Position numbers and translations under genes: made by a program. A DNA stretch of 64,000 bases from assembly GCA_025924315.1 (NCBI GenBank), contig JAICIO010000016.1, forward strand, positions 1 to 64,000, given 5' to 3'. A model generated the notes under the pieces. That model ran no database searches, was not told the DNA's origin, and saw only the letters and a program-made list of their open reading frames with translations. Numbering within the stretch: the stretch's first letter is position 1; the number at the start of each line of letters is the position of its first letter. Below are positions 1 to 8,423 of this stretch, piece by piece. The stretch is from Phycisphaerae bacterium (GTDB taxonomy: Bacteria; Planctomycetota; Phycisphaerae; Tepidisphaerales; Tepidisphaeraceae).

Positions 1-104
1 CGAAGCTGCGCCGCCCCGCGGCGCAGGCGGGTTTGGAGACGCTTGGGGGTTTCGCATATCGAACCGGTTTCGTCTGCTAACCCGCGAAGCGACCACCATT
101 CGCA
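1..104. other. Window edge, no assignable gene
   Basis: Before the glycosyltransferase stop codon there is only a short G+C-rich stretch. The plus strand in frame 3 is open from the edge to a stop at 78-80 and could be the last 25 or so codons of a truncated gene, but nothing recognisable is encoded. No promoter or hairpin stands out. Confidence 0.2.
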
Positions 105-1808
105 TCACTTTTTCTTCAGAATGATCACGTCCACGATTCGCGAGCCGTCTGCGTACGACCAGCCGTGGATCAAGTTGATGACGTCCCATTTTGATCGAAT
201 TGAGTCGGGCGTCGCACGCCAGACATCCTTCGTGAGCACAACCCACATCGGTAGCTGATCGAACGGCGTGTGTTCGAGATACGCGTTGTCGCGCTGCGGG
301 TCGATCGTCCCGCCCTGATAGAACGCGAGCGTCGGCTCTTTGTAATCGATCATGATCACGTCACCGCGCTGGGTCGCGCCATTACTCTTCAGGACGTCGG
401 CGACCCGAGGGGAGATTTGCATGTACGTTGCATTTGGTAAGTACCAGCCGTAAAGCACGCCGATGAGCACGATCATCCCGATGCCCATCACGGCGGCGGC
501 ATCGAGGGGTTTATTCGCGCGGAAGTATCGCCAAACCTGCCGGCCCCATTCGGCGCCGATGACCGTTAGCAACAGCATCGGCCAGATCATCGGTTGCTTG
601 AAATCGAACCATCTGATCGCGAGCCACGGCACGCTCGCGAGCAGCGTGACGAGTACCGCCCAGCCGAACGTCACGCGCACGAAAGCGACGTTCGCCAGGT
701 CCTTGATCCGCTTGCGCGATGCGCGGATGAGCATGTCGGCACAGAGGTACGCCAGCGGTGGAAAGATCGGCAGCAAATAGTGCGGCAGCTTCGTCTGCAC
801 GATCTCGAACATCACCCACGGCCCGACGACGGCCGCGAGTGCGAAGCGAATCTGTGGAATGCGGCGATTCGTAAACGCCTGCACGATCGTGGCGGGGAGC
901 AGCAAACTCCACGGGAAGAACGTCGCCCAGATCAAAATCAGGTAATAACCCGGCGGACCTTTGTGGCCTTCGAGTCCGCTCGTGATCCGCTCGCCGACGT
1001 CATGCTTCAGAATGATGGAGAGAAACTCGGGCGCACGATGTTGCACCGCAACCAGCCACGGCACACAAATCGCCGCGACGATCAGCACCGCAACTACTGC
1101 ACCGAGCACGACGGATGTCATCCTGAGCGAAGCGAAGGATCTGGCCCCTCGAGCAACCATAAGGCCCGATCCTTCGCTGCGCTCAGGATGACTTCGGCGC
1201 GCGAGCCACAAATCGAGGCGTGTGAGTCCCCACAGGACGAGGAGCGTCATCCCATTCACCCCGAGCACGACAGGCCCCTTCGTAAGCCCGGCCAGCCCGA
1301 CTGCAACACCATAGATAATCCACGTGCCAATTTCCGCCCGCCCGCGCCAAAGCCGATAGACGCAGAACTGCGAAACCGTCACGGACACGAGCAGCACTGA
1401 ATCCGTCAGCGCCATCTTCGCCGCCGCGATCGTCAACGCGCTTGTTGCGAAGACGAACACTGTCCAGAACGCCCGCCGATTTCTCCCCAGCGTTACGAAT
1501 AAAATGACGACGGTCACCACCATTGCCACAACAGACGGAAACCTCGCCGCAAACCCATTCGCTCCGAACACGCGCATCGCCGAAGCCTGCAGCCAATAAA
1601 TCATCACCGGCTTGGCAGTGCGCGGCGTCTCCGGCGCGGAACCGAATCCAATCCGCGGCACGACCCAATCCCCGGAATTCAGCATCCACCGCGAGGCGTT
1701 CGCATATCGCGGTTCGTCCCGATCCCAGAGCGGAACCGTGTTGTTGCCGATGAGGTAGAGCGCCGCGCAGGCGAGAACGAGAAGTCCGAATTTGCCCGCA
1801 CGCGACAT
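105..1808 (-). CDS. ArnT/GT39-83-like membrane glycosyltransferase
   Basis: Integral membrane sugar transferase of the ArnT/PMT fold, expected to move a sugar from a polyprenyl-phosphate donor to a lipid or protein acceptor on the outer face of the inner membrane. About 567 residues with many hydrophobic helices. The first periplasmic loop carries the family signature WDRDEPRYA, whose acidic residues are the usual catalytic/metal site, followed by the conserved GDWVVP and KPVMIYWLQ blocks. I chose the ATG at 1808 because the reading frame upstream of it (to 1865) is only the arm of an intergenic palindrome. Near residues 205-230 the protein contains a palindrome-encoded stretch (HPERSEGSG ... 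SFASLRMT) in a loop between helices. The acceptor substrate cannot be told from sequence. Confidence 0.85.
   Translation of the reverse strand: MSRAGKFGLLVLACAALYLIGNNTVPLWDRDEPRYANASRWMLNSGDWVVPRIGFGSAPETPRTAKPVMIYWLQASAMRVFGANGFAARFPSVVAMVVTVVILFVTLGRNRRAFWTVFVFATSALTIAAAKMALTDSVLLVSVTVSQFCVYRLWRGRAEIGTWIIYGVAVGLAGLTKGPVVLGVNGMTLLVLWGLTRLDLWLARRSHPERSEGSGLMVARGARSFASLRMTSVVLGAVVAVLIVAAICVPWLVAVQHRAPEFLSIILKHDVGERITSGLEGHKGPPGYYLILIWATFFPWSLLLPATIVQAFTNRRIPQIRFALAAVVGPWVMFEIVQTKLPHYLLPIFPPLAYLCADMLIRASRKRIKDLANVAFVRVTFGWAVLVTLLASVPWLAIRWFDFKQPMIWPMLLLTVIGAEWGRQVWRYFRANKPLDAAAVMGIGMIVLIGVLYGWYLPNATYMQISPRVADVLKSNGATQRGDVIMIDYKEPTLAFYQGGTIDPQRDNAYLEHTPFDQLPMWVVLTKDVWRATPDSIRSKWDVINLIHGWSYADGSRIVDVIILKKK
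1117..1192. repeat. P2 palindrome inside the glycosyltransferase gene
   Basis: Imperfect inverted repeat beginning GTCATCCTGAGCGAAG and ending with its complement CTTCGCTGCGCTCAGGATGAC-type arm. The same family occurs at 20476, 40776 and 44986. Here it lies within an open reading frame and is translated in frame without a stop, giving the peptides HPERSEGSG and SFASLRMT. Confidence 0.85.
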
Positions 1809-1850
1809 GGGCGAGAACAGTACGGCGTGTGATGCGAAAGGGGAAGAGTC

Positions 1851-1929
1851 GTCCACGAAGGTCACGAAGGCACAGGAATGAAAGGCAAGTATGCTTCTTC
1901 TTCGTGTCCCTTCGTGACCTTCGTGGACA
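1851..1929. repeat. P5 palindrome (GTCCACGAAGGTCACGAAGG arms)
   Basis: Inverted repeat with arms GTCCACGAAGGTCACGAAGG and its near-complement CCTTCGTGACCTTCGTGGAC. It fills the gap between the alanine racemase stop and the glycosyltransferase start, both on the minus strand. Single copy in the window. Confidence 0.75.
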
Positions 1930-1937
1930 ATTCCGTT

Positions 1938-3173
1938 TTAGAAGTCGGAATCGGGTGAGAGCAGTTCTTCCTCGTCGTCGACCACTGCATCCGATCCATC
2001 CTGCGGTTGGATCGCGACGCGTTTTACGCGCTGGCCGATGTGAACGAAGATTTCATACGGGATCGTGTCCGCCCACTTCGCCAGCTCGTACACGCTGCAG
2101 GGCGAGAGCGGATCATTGTCGAGCAGCGTGACTTCATCGCCCAGGCTCGCGTGCGGGGCGTTGCTGAGATCGATCGTCGTGAGGTCCATGCTCACGCGTC
2201 CCACCACCGGGCACATTTCGCCCTGCAGGAGCATCACCCCGCGATTGCTGAAGGCTCGCAGGTAACCGTCCGCGTAGCCGACCGGTACGAGGCCGATGCG
2301 CATGTCGCGAGGCGCGCAATAGGTCTGGCCGTAACCGACAGTTGTGCCGGCAGAGACATCACGGATGCCGATGAGTGGGGCGGTCCACTTCATCACGGGT
2401 TTGAGCGCTCGATTAATGCTCGGTCGGCCGGTGGGGTCGATGCCATAGATCGCCAATCCCGGCCGCACCATGTCGAAGTGGGAGGCTGGGGTGAAGAAAA
2501 CGGCGCCCGAGTTGGCGGTGTGACGGAGGATTATGCCGTCGGATTCTTCCGCGATTGCGTCCGTCACTTGATGGAAGCGACTCAGCTGTTCGGTTGTAAA
2601 TTGATCGCCAGCGATTTCGGAATTGGCGAAGTGCGTGCCGACCGCGACGAGTTGCAAGACGGGTCGCGAAAGGATTCGCTGAACGACGTATTCGGTTTGC
2701 TGGTAATTCACGCCAGCGCGCGTCATGCCGGTATCGATCATGACCTGCACGCGAGCGCGCCGGCCGCAGGCGAGCGCCAGCCGCGCCACGTCATCCGCGG
2801 CAGCTGCTGTGGTGAGCGTAAGCGTCCACCCACTGCGGATCGCGTGTTCCAATGCCGATCGTTGGCGGCCGAGGAAGACGTTTTCGACAGGGCGGAGAAT
2901 GGTGATTGGAAGCAGTGTTTCAACGAGGCCGGCCGCCTCGTCCATCGTCGCGACAGCGATTTGCTCGACCGCGGGGGAATCCGACTGATCCGTCGCGAAG
3001 TTGCACAAGGCGTCCGCGACCAGGGCTCCGCCGTGCCCATACGCGCCCGCCTTCACGATCGCGCAGATTCTTGTCCCCGGCTGCAGCGCGTTGCGAATCG
3101 TTCGCACGTTCTGCAGCAGGGCACTGCGAGAAATCAACAGGCGAGGCTCTCCACGGGTCTGCTTCAGGTCCAT
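1938..3173 (-). CDS. alr: Alanine racemase
   Basis: PLP-dependent racemase making D-alanine for peptidoglycan, cytoplasmic. About 411 residues, slightly longer than the usual 360-390. The N-terminal PLP-barrel carries IVKAGAYGHG, with the Schiff-base lysine at about residue 41. The C-terminal domain carries VGYGQTY with the second catalytic tyrosine near residue 280, plus RVSMDLTTIDL, typical of Alr. The chosen ATG at 3173 has a strong GGAG six bases upstream. A longer in-frame ATG at 3239 has no ribosome binding site and adds a low-complexity extension. The C-terminal acidic tail (DDEEELLSPDSDF) is unusual but unremarkable in planctomycetes. Same strand as the upstream-positioned glycosyltransferase; co-transcription is possible. 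Confidence 0.95.
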   Translation of the reverse strand: MDLKQTRGEPRLLISRSALLQNVRTIRNALQPGTRICAIVKAGAYGHGGALVADALCNFATDQSDSPAVEQIAVATMDEAAGLVETLLPITILRPVENVFLGRQRSALEHAIRSGWTLTLTTAAAADDVARLALACGRRARVQVMIDTGMTRAGVNYQQTEYVVQRILSRPVLQLVAVGTHFANSEIAGDQFTTEQLSRFHQVTDAIAEESDGIILRHTANSGAVFFTPASHFDMVRPGLAIYGIDPTGRPSINRALKPVMKWTAPLIGIRDVSAGTTVGYGQTYCAPRDMRIGLVPVGYADGYLRAFSNRGVMLLQGEMCPVVGRVSMDLTTIDLSNAPHASLGDEVTLLDNDPLSPCSVYELAKWADTIPYEIFVHIGQRVKRVAIQPQDGSDAVVDDEEELLSPDSDF

Positions 3174-3260
3174 CCGGCGCTCCACTCCATTCTCTTTATC
3201 GGCACTTTTAGCTGGGGAGTGAAATGGATTATGGGACATGGGAGAAATGTGATCGGCGTG

Positions 3261-3393
3261 CCTGGTGATTGGTGATTGGTGCGTGACAGGCGTGCTATTG
3301 ATTGTTGATTATTGATTAATAGGAGGGGCCTTTATTAATCAATAATCACTAATCAATAGCCTCTTCATCAATCACCAATAACCAATCACCAGG
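3261..3393. repeat. P6 A+T-rich palindrome, divergent gap
   Basis: Long nested inverted repeat built from GGTGATTGGTGATTGG, ATTGATTGTTGATTATTG and their complements (ATCAATAATCACTAATCAAT, CCAATAACCAATCACC). It lies between the divergent alanine racemase and the membrane protein gene at 3439, so it may carry promoters or affect both. A shorter relative lies at 10864-10927, also in a divergent gap. Confidence 0.8.
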
Positions 3394-3438
3394 CACGATT
3401 TCCTTCCGAATCCCGCCTCCGCTTCATAGAATCTCGCC

Positions 3439-4731
3439 ATGTCCCAATATCCGCCGCAGGGAGGGCCGGTGCCGGTGCAGCCGCTTTATGCGATGCCCGT
3501 CGTGCCGCGTCGGCCAGGGATTATCAGCGCCATCGGCATTATCAGCATCGTCGTCGCGGCGATGGGTCTGCTCGGCGGGTTGATCACGGTTTTTTATTCC
3601 ATCTCGCTCATGACGCTCGCGGCGATGTCATCGGCTTCCGCGACGTTCTCGCCGACCACGATGCCATCTACGCCGGTCGCCGCTACTCAACCTTCCACCG
3701 CGCCATCCGTGCGTGTGTTCGAAAATGGTTTCGACGACGACCAGCGCGCGATTGTTCTCGAAGCGATGGAAAATGTTCATCCGCTGAACGATGTGCGTCA
3801 CAAGCAGCTCGATCGCCTGCTGGCGAAATGTGGGAAGCAGATGTTTCCGGTTGGCAAGCGGAACCTCGAGACCGCCATCAAAAATGGCATCAACGACAGC
3901 GGGCAGTCGTATTCGAATCGGGGAAACGGTCCGGACTATTACGTTTTGGCGAAGGGTCGCGTCGAAGTGAACGATGACCGCGCGCTGTACGATCCCATGG
4001 ACGGCGGCGAAAAAGTGCGCGTTGCCGACGACGAGCCGGACGACGACACCAATTCGCTGAGCCCGGCCGAGATCGATGCAGTCGTTAAGAAAGCCCAGAA
4101 GCTGGCCCGCCAAAAGCTCAGTCCGCAGCAGATGGCGACCTGGACGCAGGAGCTGCAGAATCCGAATCAGACGCTCATCAACTCCACCGGAAAGCCCGCG
4201 AAAACGGCGCTTCAGCTGTTGACCGTCAGCGTTCAGCAGGACGGCAGCGCGGTGTTCCAGACGCGCACGGGCGTCGTGTCGATGTCGCAAACGGGGGCCG
4301 TGTTCTTCTCGAGTTCATCCGGCGCGATGTTCGCCGGGGTCGGCGGTGGGGGGCCATCATTCAAGGTCAGCCACGGCGCGATCGCAATGGTGATCGTCGA
4401 CGCGGTGGGCGGATTGCTCCTCGCGATCCTCCTTCTCATCGCCGGCATCCTCGTGCTCAAACAATTGCCCCGAGGGCGAAAGCTGCACCTGATCTATGCG
4501 CTCGTGAAAATTCCGATCGTGATTCTCGGCGTGATCGGCTGGACATGGATCATCCGCGACATCGTCGCCGCGATTCAGACCAGCGTCGGCGCGACGGCTT
4601 CCATGCCCTCGGCCAAACCGATGGCCGGCTTCACCATCGCCTTCGCGGTGATCGCGCTGATCTATCCGATCGCGCTGCTGATCGTGCTGAATACAAGAAG
4701 CGTGAAGGAGTACTACGCGAGCGGGCAGTGA
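3439..4731 (+). CDS. Membrane protein of unknown function
   Basis: 430 residues, no family recognised. A proline-rich N-terminus (residues 1-27) is followed by a hydrophobic helix at about 28-57 (ISAIGIISIVVAAMGLLGG). A polar, Thr/Pro/Ala-rich then mixed-charge region spans about 60-290, and three hydrophobic helices lie in the last 130 residues. The middle region, with repeated acidic segments (DDDQRA, DDEPDDD), is predicted outside or as a soluble cytoplasmic module depending on topology. ATG at 3439 is the first in frame after the P6 repeat. It converges on infA with a palindrome between. It resembles planctomycete multi-pass proteins that follow a proline-rich N-tail, but no function can be inferred. 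Confidence 0.75.
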   Translation: MSQYPPQGGPVPVQPLYAMPVVPRRPGIISAIGIISIVVAAMGLLGGLITVFYSISLMTLAAMSSASATFSPTTMPSTPVAATQPSTAPSVRVFENGFDDDQRAIVLEAMENVHPLNDVRHKQLDRLLAKCGKQMFPVGKRNLETAIKNGINDSGQSYSNRGNGPDYYVLAKGRVEVNDDRALYDPMDGGEKVRVADDEPDDDTNSLSPAEIDAVVKKAQKLARQKLSPQQMATWTQELQNPNQTLINSTGKPAKTALQLLTVSVQQDGSAVFQTRTGVVSMSQTGAVFFSSSSGAMFAGVGGGGPSFKVSHGAIAMVIVDAVGGLLLAILLLIAGILVLKQLPRGRKLHLIYALVKIPIVILGVIGWTWIIRDIVAAIQTSVGATASMPSAKPMAGFTIAFAVIALIYPIALLIVLNTRSVKEYYASGQ

Positions 4732-4738
4732 GCGAATT

Positions 4739-4834
4739 CAACCGCGAAGGCGCGAAGAGCGCGAAGCAACTCACGCGAAGAAAGGACAAATCTCTTCGCG
4801 TGAGTTGCTTCGCGAGCTTTGCGCCTTCGCGGTT
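4739..4834. repeat. P4 palindrome in convergent gap
   Basis: Inverted repeat with arms AACCGCGAAGGCGC...GAAGCAACTCACGCGAAG and the complement CTTCGCGTGAGTTGCTTCGC...GCGCCTTCGCGGTT. It occupies almost the whole gap between the stop codon of the 3439 gene and that of infA, consistent with a two-way transcript end. Single copy here. Confidence 0.8.
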
Positions 4835-4837
4835 GAT

Positions 4838-5059
4838 TTACTTTTGGCGGAAAACAATCCGACCACGAGTGAGGTCGTAAGGCGAGAGCTCAACTTTCAC
4901 CCGATCGCCGGGAAGGATGCGGATGAAATGCTTGCGCATCTTGCCGGAGACGATGCCGAGGATTTCCTTGTCGGAATTGTCGAGCTTCAGCTTGAACATG
5001 GCGTTGGGCAACGCCTGCGAAACCGTCGCTTCCACTTCAATAGGCTCGGACTTGGCCAC
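4838..5059 (-). CDS. infA: Translation initiation factor IF-1
   Basis: 73-residue OB-fold protein that binds the 30S A site during initiation. The usual IF-1 core is seen: [11 protein letters not shown], then [26 protein letters not shown] and [16 protein letters not shown]. The start is a GTG at 5059 giving (M)[10 protein letters not shown], matching the conserved N-terminus of the family and preceded by GGAGAG about eight bases upstream. The longer reading frame reaching 5248 is not IF-1-like. Transcribed away from the neighbouring epimerase gene. Confidence 0.96.
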   Translation of the reverse strand: MAKSEPIEVEATVSQALPNAMFKLKLDNSDKEILGIVSGKMRKHFIRILPGDRVKVELSPYDLTRGRIVFRQK

Positions 5060-5108
5060 GAACACTCTCCGGAAAAATCGCCGCTTGCGAACTTGATCGA
5101 ACGGCCTC

Positions 5109-5137
5109 ATCCTACGAACAAACCCCGCACCGGGCAA
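5109..5137 (-). promoter_or_regulatory. Possible sigma-70 promoter for infA
   Basis: Read on the minus strand: TTGCCC, 17 bases, TAGGAT, about 50 bases upstream of the GTG. Spacing is ideal but each hexamer is imperfect, so this is only a candidate. Confidence 0.3.
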
Positions 5138-5194
5138 GTTATCCGCACATTCCCGGGCAATTTGCTTCGGTTTCGTGATGGAAGGAACACCACG

Positions 5195-6064
5195 TTGAAG
5201 ATTCTCATCACAGGCGCCGCCGGCAATGCCGGCTCTGTAATCAGCCAAACGATCGCGCGAACCGGCCGCTATTCGCTTCGCCTCGCGGACGCGTCCGCAT
5301 GCTCAGCGGAGATCGCGTCGCTCGGCGAATTCGTTCGCTGCGATACGCGCTCGCCGACCGATGTCGATCGCGCGGTCGAAGGCGTCGATGCGATCATTCA
5401 CCTGGCCGCGTGGCACTGTGCGCACCAGCCGCCGGTGTCGGACGAGACGATCTTCGCCGTCAATGTGGATGGCACGTTCAACGTGATCCAGGCCGCGCGT
5501 AAGCACCGAATCAAAGCCCTCATCTTTGCGTCATCGATGGCCTACGGCTTCGGCAGCGTCTACAGCGTGACGAAAGTCCTCGGCGAAGACCTCTGCCGCA
5601 TGTTCCACGAAACCACCAGCACGCCGACGGTCTGCCTCCGCTATCACGATTTCGTGCCCAAGCCGTATCTCGCTTTCGGGCAGAAGCTGCTCTTCAACGG
5701 CGTCGATCGCCGGGACGTCGCTACCGCGACGCTTGCTTCGCTTGACGCGGCGCTGGCCGGTCGTGTCAAACTTTTCATGACGATCGTTCATCGCGACAAC
5801 GCCGCGCCGAAACACGTCGCCGATCACTTCGCGACGAAGGGCGGCGCCTGGCTCGATTCACAATTCCCCGGCGCGACGAAGCTGATGGAAAAGTACGGCA
5901 TCAAGCTGCCGGAGAAACTCGAGCAGCACGATCTATCCGAAGCGGCGCGCCTGCTGAACTGGAAGCCGGCGATCAACTTCTTCAAATTCTTGAATGACCT
6001 GAAGCGACGCGATGAAGCTAGGGAGGACGTGTCGAAACTGTGGGCGCCGGGACAGCTTCCGTGA
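5195..6064 (+). CDS. NAD-dependent epimerase/dehydratase (extended SDR)
   Basis: About 289 residues of an extended short-chain dehydrogenase, the family of nucleotide-sugar epimerases and related enzymes; cytoplasmic, NAD(P)-dependent. The Rossmann motif GAAGNAG is at residues 7-13, followed by the cofactor-adjacent LAAWH block. SSMAYG supplies the catalytic serine region, and YSVTK supplies the catalytic Tyr and Lys (YxxxK) near residue 130. The TTG start at 5195 (giving [10 protein letters not shown]) is chosen because it begins exactly at the first beta strand and has GAAGG ten bases upstream; the frame is open further upstream but not protein-like. The spacing between the Ser region and YxxxK is short. 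The substrate is not predictable. Confidence 0.85.
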   Translation: MKILITGAAGNAGSVISQTIARTGRYSLRLADASACSAEIASLGEFVRCDTRSPTDVDRAVEGVDAIIHLAAWHCAHQPPVSDETIFAVNVDGTFNVIQAARKHRIKALIFASSMAYGFGSVYSVTKVLGEDLCRMFHETTSTPTVCLRYHDFVPKPYLAFGQKLLFNGVDRRDVATATLASLDAALAGRVKLFMTIVHRDNAAPKHVADHFATKGGAWLDSQFPGATKLMEKYGIKLPEKLEQHDLSEAARLLNWKPAINFFKFLNDLKRRDEAREDVSKLWAPGQLP

Positions 6065-6070
6065 AACCAC

Positions 6071-6137
6071 GTGGCACATCCGCCCTCGGCTGTGCTCCTT
6101 CGGCAAAACGAAGCACAGCCGAGGGCGGCGGTGCCAC
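6071..6137. repeat. P7 palindrome (GTGGCAC...CCGCCCTCGGCTGTGC)
   Basis: Inverted repeat of the arm GTGGCACATCCGCCCTCGG and its complement, lying seven bases after the epimerase stop. Family members lie at 28987-29048 (inside a gene) and 61158-61182 (a single arm). Confidence 0.8.
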
Positions 6138-6208
6138 ACAACTCGGCTTAGAACTTCCACGGTTCCTCGTAATTGGACCGTCTCATTATCGCCGGTATTC
6201 TCAGCTGC

Positions 6209-6943
6209 ATGGAATCGCAGACCGCGGTGTCCGATGCGCCATACTGCTTAAACTGCGGCTATTCGCTCGAAGGCCTGACCGATTCGGCGCGCTGCCCCGA
6301 ATGCGGGAAGCCGCTGGTCGAAGTGCTCACGCGGCCGTCGTTCGGCGTGCGCCTCGGGAAGCGATATCAATCCAAGGCGAAGATCTTCGGCGTGCCGGTT
6401 GTTTCCATCGCGCTCGGTCCGCATGGGCGCGAAATGCGCGGGCACGCGCGCGGCCTGATCGCAATTGGCGACATTGCCACGGGTGGAATCGCATTGGGCG
6501 GGATCGCGCGCGGCGTGGTCGCACTCGGTGGGATGGCGATGGGGATCTGCTCGATCGGCGGGATGTCGATCGGGTTGCTCGGCGCCGTCGGTGGACTGGC
6601 AATCAGCGGCGGCATTGCGATCGGCGGGCTCGCGATCGCAACCATCGCCATCGGCGGCGGCGCGGTCGGCCTCCTCGCTCAAGGTGGCGGCGCGTTCGGG
6701 ATGTACACGCGCAGCGGACGCGGCGCGTCACCCGACAGCATCGCCGTCTTCAATCGCTATGCCGGGCTCTTCGGCGAATGGCCGCCGAGGTCGCGATCGT
6801 TTTTCGGCGCCTTGCGGCTGTATCTTCCCGCCGTCATTCCGTTCGCGATGGCCGTGTTCTTCTCATCGATCATCGGCCTGATGGCGCTTGTGCGCATGCG
6901 CAACGAAGAGAGCGATCAACGCAGCGAGGCTTCGATCCGCTGA
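6209..6943 (+). CDS. Zinc-ribbon protein with glycine-rich five-residue repeats
   Basis: About 244 residues. The N-terminus has a zinc ribbon: CLNCGYSLEGL, then CPECGKPL (four cysteines, residues 10-35). Residues of about 75-160 are a hydrophobic, Gly-rich tract with a five-residue rhythm (units such as IALGG, VALGG, IAIGG). A last hydrophobic helix near residues 210-230 precedes a charged tail. The ribbon is the same planctomycete cassette as in the proteins at 62750 and 63602. The ATG at 6209 is chosen because it starts just before the ribbon; an in-frame TTG at 6173 is possible and neither has a clear ribosome binding site. Its last 28 bases overlap the end of rsgA on the other strand. Function unknown; the repeat could be a membrane glycine-zipper or a short beta-helix. 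Confidence 0.75.
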   Translation: MESQTAVSDAPYCLNCGYSLEGLTDSARCPECGKPLVEVLTRPSFGVRLGKRYQSKAKIFGVPVVSIALGPHGREMRGHARGLIAIGDIATGGIALGGIARGVVALGGMAMGICSIGGMSIGLLGAVGGLAISGGIAIGGLAIATIAIGGGAVGLLAQGGGAFGMYTRSGRGASPDSIAVFNRYAGLFGEWPPRSRSFFGALRLYLPAVIPFAMAVFFSSIIGLMALVRMRNEESDQRSEASIR

Positions 6944-7965
6944 AAACTTTCCACGCGCCACTGCGGCGCCGTTCCACCGGCGACGTCGGGGAAGTAATCG
7001 CTCAGATTTTCGCGCGTGACGTTCCAGAGCCCAAAGAGCTTCACACCCGGCGTGTCGATCACGGCTCCGCCGATCTTCAGTGGGTAACGGCGTGCGGAGG
7101 TCGTCGTGTGGCGGCCCTTTTCGTTGTATCCGCTGATCGCGCCGATGCGCAAATCAAGATCCGGTTGCACGGCGCGAATCAGGCTGCTCTTTCCGACACC
7201 GCTGTGCCCCGCAAGCACGGTCACCTGGCCCGCGAGCAAATCGCGCAGCTCATCGATCCCGCGGTTTTGCTCGACGCTGGTTTGCAGCGTCTCGATCGAC
7301 ATCGCCTCATAATGCGAAAGGGCGGCTTCGGCTTCGGCCATTGCCTCGCGCGTGCCGTCATTCGTCTCCGCAAGATCGACCTTGTTCACGCAAACGATCG
7401 GCCGCAGCCCGCCGCCTTTCGCGGCGATGAGCATGCGATCGATCAATCCCCACTTCACCGAGGGCTGCGCCACGCTCGCGACGATGAGCATCTGTTCGGC
7501 GTTCGCGACGATCGGGTGCGACTCGATCGCCTTGAAACTGTCCGCCCGCGTGAGAAGCGTTTCTCGCGGCAGGATTTCTTCGATCACCGCTTCCGGCCGG
7601 CCCTGGTCGTCGGTCGACCCCGTCGCCCGAAAGCGCACGCGATCGCCGACGATTACCCCCGCGCCGCCGACTTGCATCAAGGTCTTGCGCAGCACGCACA
7701 GATACATTTGCCCGTCATGCTGCACGTCGCAAAAGAGCGAGTAATTCTGCACGACCTCGCCGATGGGCAGGCTCGCCATGTCGATCTGGCCCGACTCTTC
7801 GGCTGCGCGCATGAGCGAGGTCTTCGCGGTCTTGTTCGCCTGCGCATGCTTCGACCGCTGCGAAAACCGCTCCTGCTGCTCGACCCGATCTTCATCAAGA
7901 TTCCCCGAGAGATACCGCGCGGTAATGTCCTTCTCCCGCGGCGGTTTTTTCGGTTTGCCTTTCAT
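6916..7965 (-). CDS. rsgA: Circularly permuted GTPase RsgA, zinc knuckle missing
   Basis: 349-residue GTPase that matures the 30S subunit. Order of motifs is the permuted RsgA order: an OB-fold N-terminal domain (residues 60-130), NKVD (G4), GHSGVGKSSL (G1/P-loop), the HTTTSAR switch, then DTPGV (G3). A Lys/Arg-rich extension precedes the OB fold. The family normally ends in a zinc knuckle with three Cys and one His between the helix after FGLW and the closing RxxxYxRI helix. Here FGLWNVTRENLSDYF is followed only by about eight residues and then directly by RVESFQRIEASL, so the knuckle appears cleanly absent. The ATG at 7965 overlaps the PIN gene stop by four bases (ATGA), so translation is probably coupled. 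Confidence 0.92.
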   Translation of the reverse strand: MKGKPKKPPREKDITARYLSGNLDEDRVEQQERFSQRSKHAQANKTAKTSLMRAAEESGQIDMASLPIGEVVQNYSLFCDVQHDGQMYLCVLRKTLMQVGGAGVIVGDRVRFRATGSTDDQGRPEAVIEEILPRETLLTRADSFKAIESHPIVANAEQMLIVASVAQPSVKWGLIDRMLIAAKGGGLRPIVCVNKVDLAETNDGTREAMAEAEAALSHYEAMSIETLQTSVEQNRGIDELRDLLAGQVTVLAGHSGVGKSSLIRAVQPDLDLRIGAISGYNEKGRHTTTSARRYPLKIGGAVIDTPGVKLFGLWNVTRENLSDYFPDVAGGTAPQWRVESFQRIEASLR

Positions 7966-8417
7966 GCGCGAGGGAGGCCGAGGACGTCGAAGGGATTGAT
8001 GACGGTGATCTCTGCAAAACGGGAAAAGTCGCGATCATTGAAGGTGAGCAATCGATCCATATGGCTTGCGTTCATTAATGCGACCAAGCGGGCATCGTGT
8101 GCGGATTTGCCGACGACATTGTAGCGCACAACCAAATCTTCCCAGTGCTGATAGATGCTGTCGGTTTCAGGAAAAAGCTGAAAGAACGAGATAGCCCGAC
8201 GCAACTCGGTCTGCGCTTGATCGGGACTCCAGCCAAACCCGTTTACATTGACGGGGCGTGTTAAGACAACGTACATCTCGTAGAGCGACTGGGTGGCGAT
8301 TCCAATTGCCTGACCTGCTTGCGCAGATAACAGATTGACGGCTTCAGTTGCGGGTCGAAAATGGGGATGAGCCGGCTGGGCGAGCCGAAGAAGGATGTTC
8401 GTGTCAGCCAGAATCAT
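7962..8417 (-). CDS. PIN-domain ribonuclease (VapC-like toxin)
   Basis: 151 residues. PIN-domain metal site residues are visible: DTN at residues 5-7, a conserved Glu in QSLYEMYVVLTRP, Asp in AHDARLVALM, and Asp in LLTFNDRDF. This pattern is typical of VapC-type toxins, Mg-dependent endoribonucleases that cleave tRNA, rRNA or mRNA. It follows a small antitoxin-like gene by six bases and precedes rsgA with a four-base overlap, so all three read as one operon. The RNA target cannot be inferred. An alternative is a non-toxic PIN nuclease, but the upstream partner favours a toxin-antitoxin pair. Confidence 0.88.
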   Translation of the reverse strand: MILADTNILLRLAQPAHPHFRPATEAVNLLSAQAGQAIGIATQSLYEMYVVLTRPVNVNGFGWSPDQAQTELRRAISFFQLFPETDSIYQHWEDLVVRYNVVGKSAHDARLVALMNASHMDRLLTFNDRDFSRFAEITVINPFDVLGLPRA

Positions 8418-8423
8418 TCGAAG

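Noticed and set aside
1809-1865. Upstream extension of the glycosyltransferase
   Set aside because: The first codons come from the P5 palindrome arm and give no signal or helix; ATG 1808 begins just before the first membrane helix.
3261-3393. A+T-rich repeat as a phage attachment site or origin
   Set aside because: There is no integrase, tRNA or DnaA-box cluster; a related unit at 10864 argues for an ordinary palindrome family.
6040-8124. 694-codon plus-strand open frame
   Set aside because: It is the antisense shadow of rsgA and an alternate frame of the zinc-ribbon gene; Arg/His-rich composition with no family motif.
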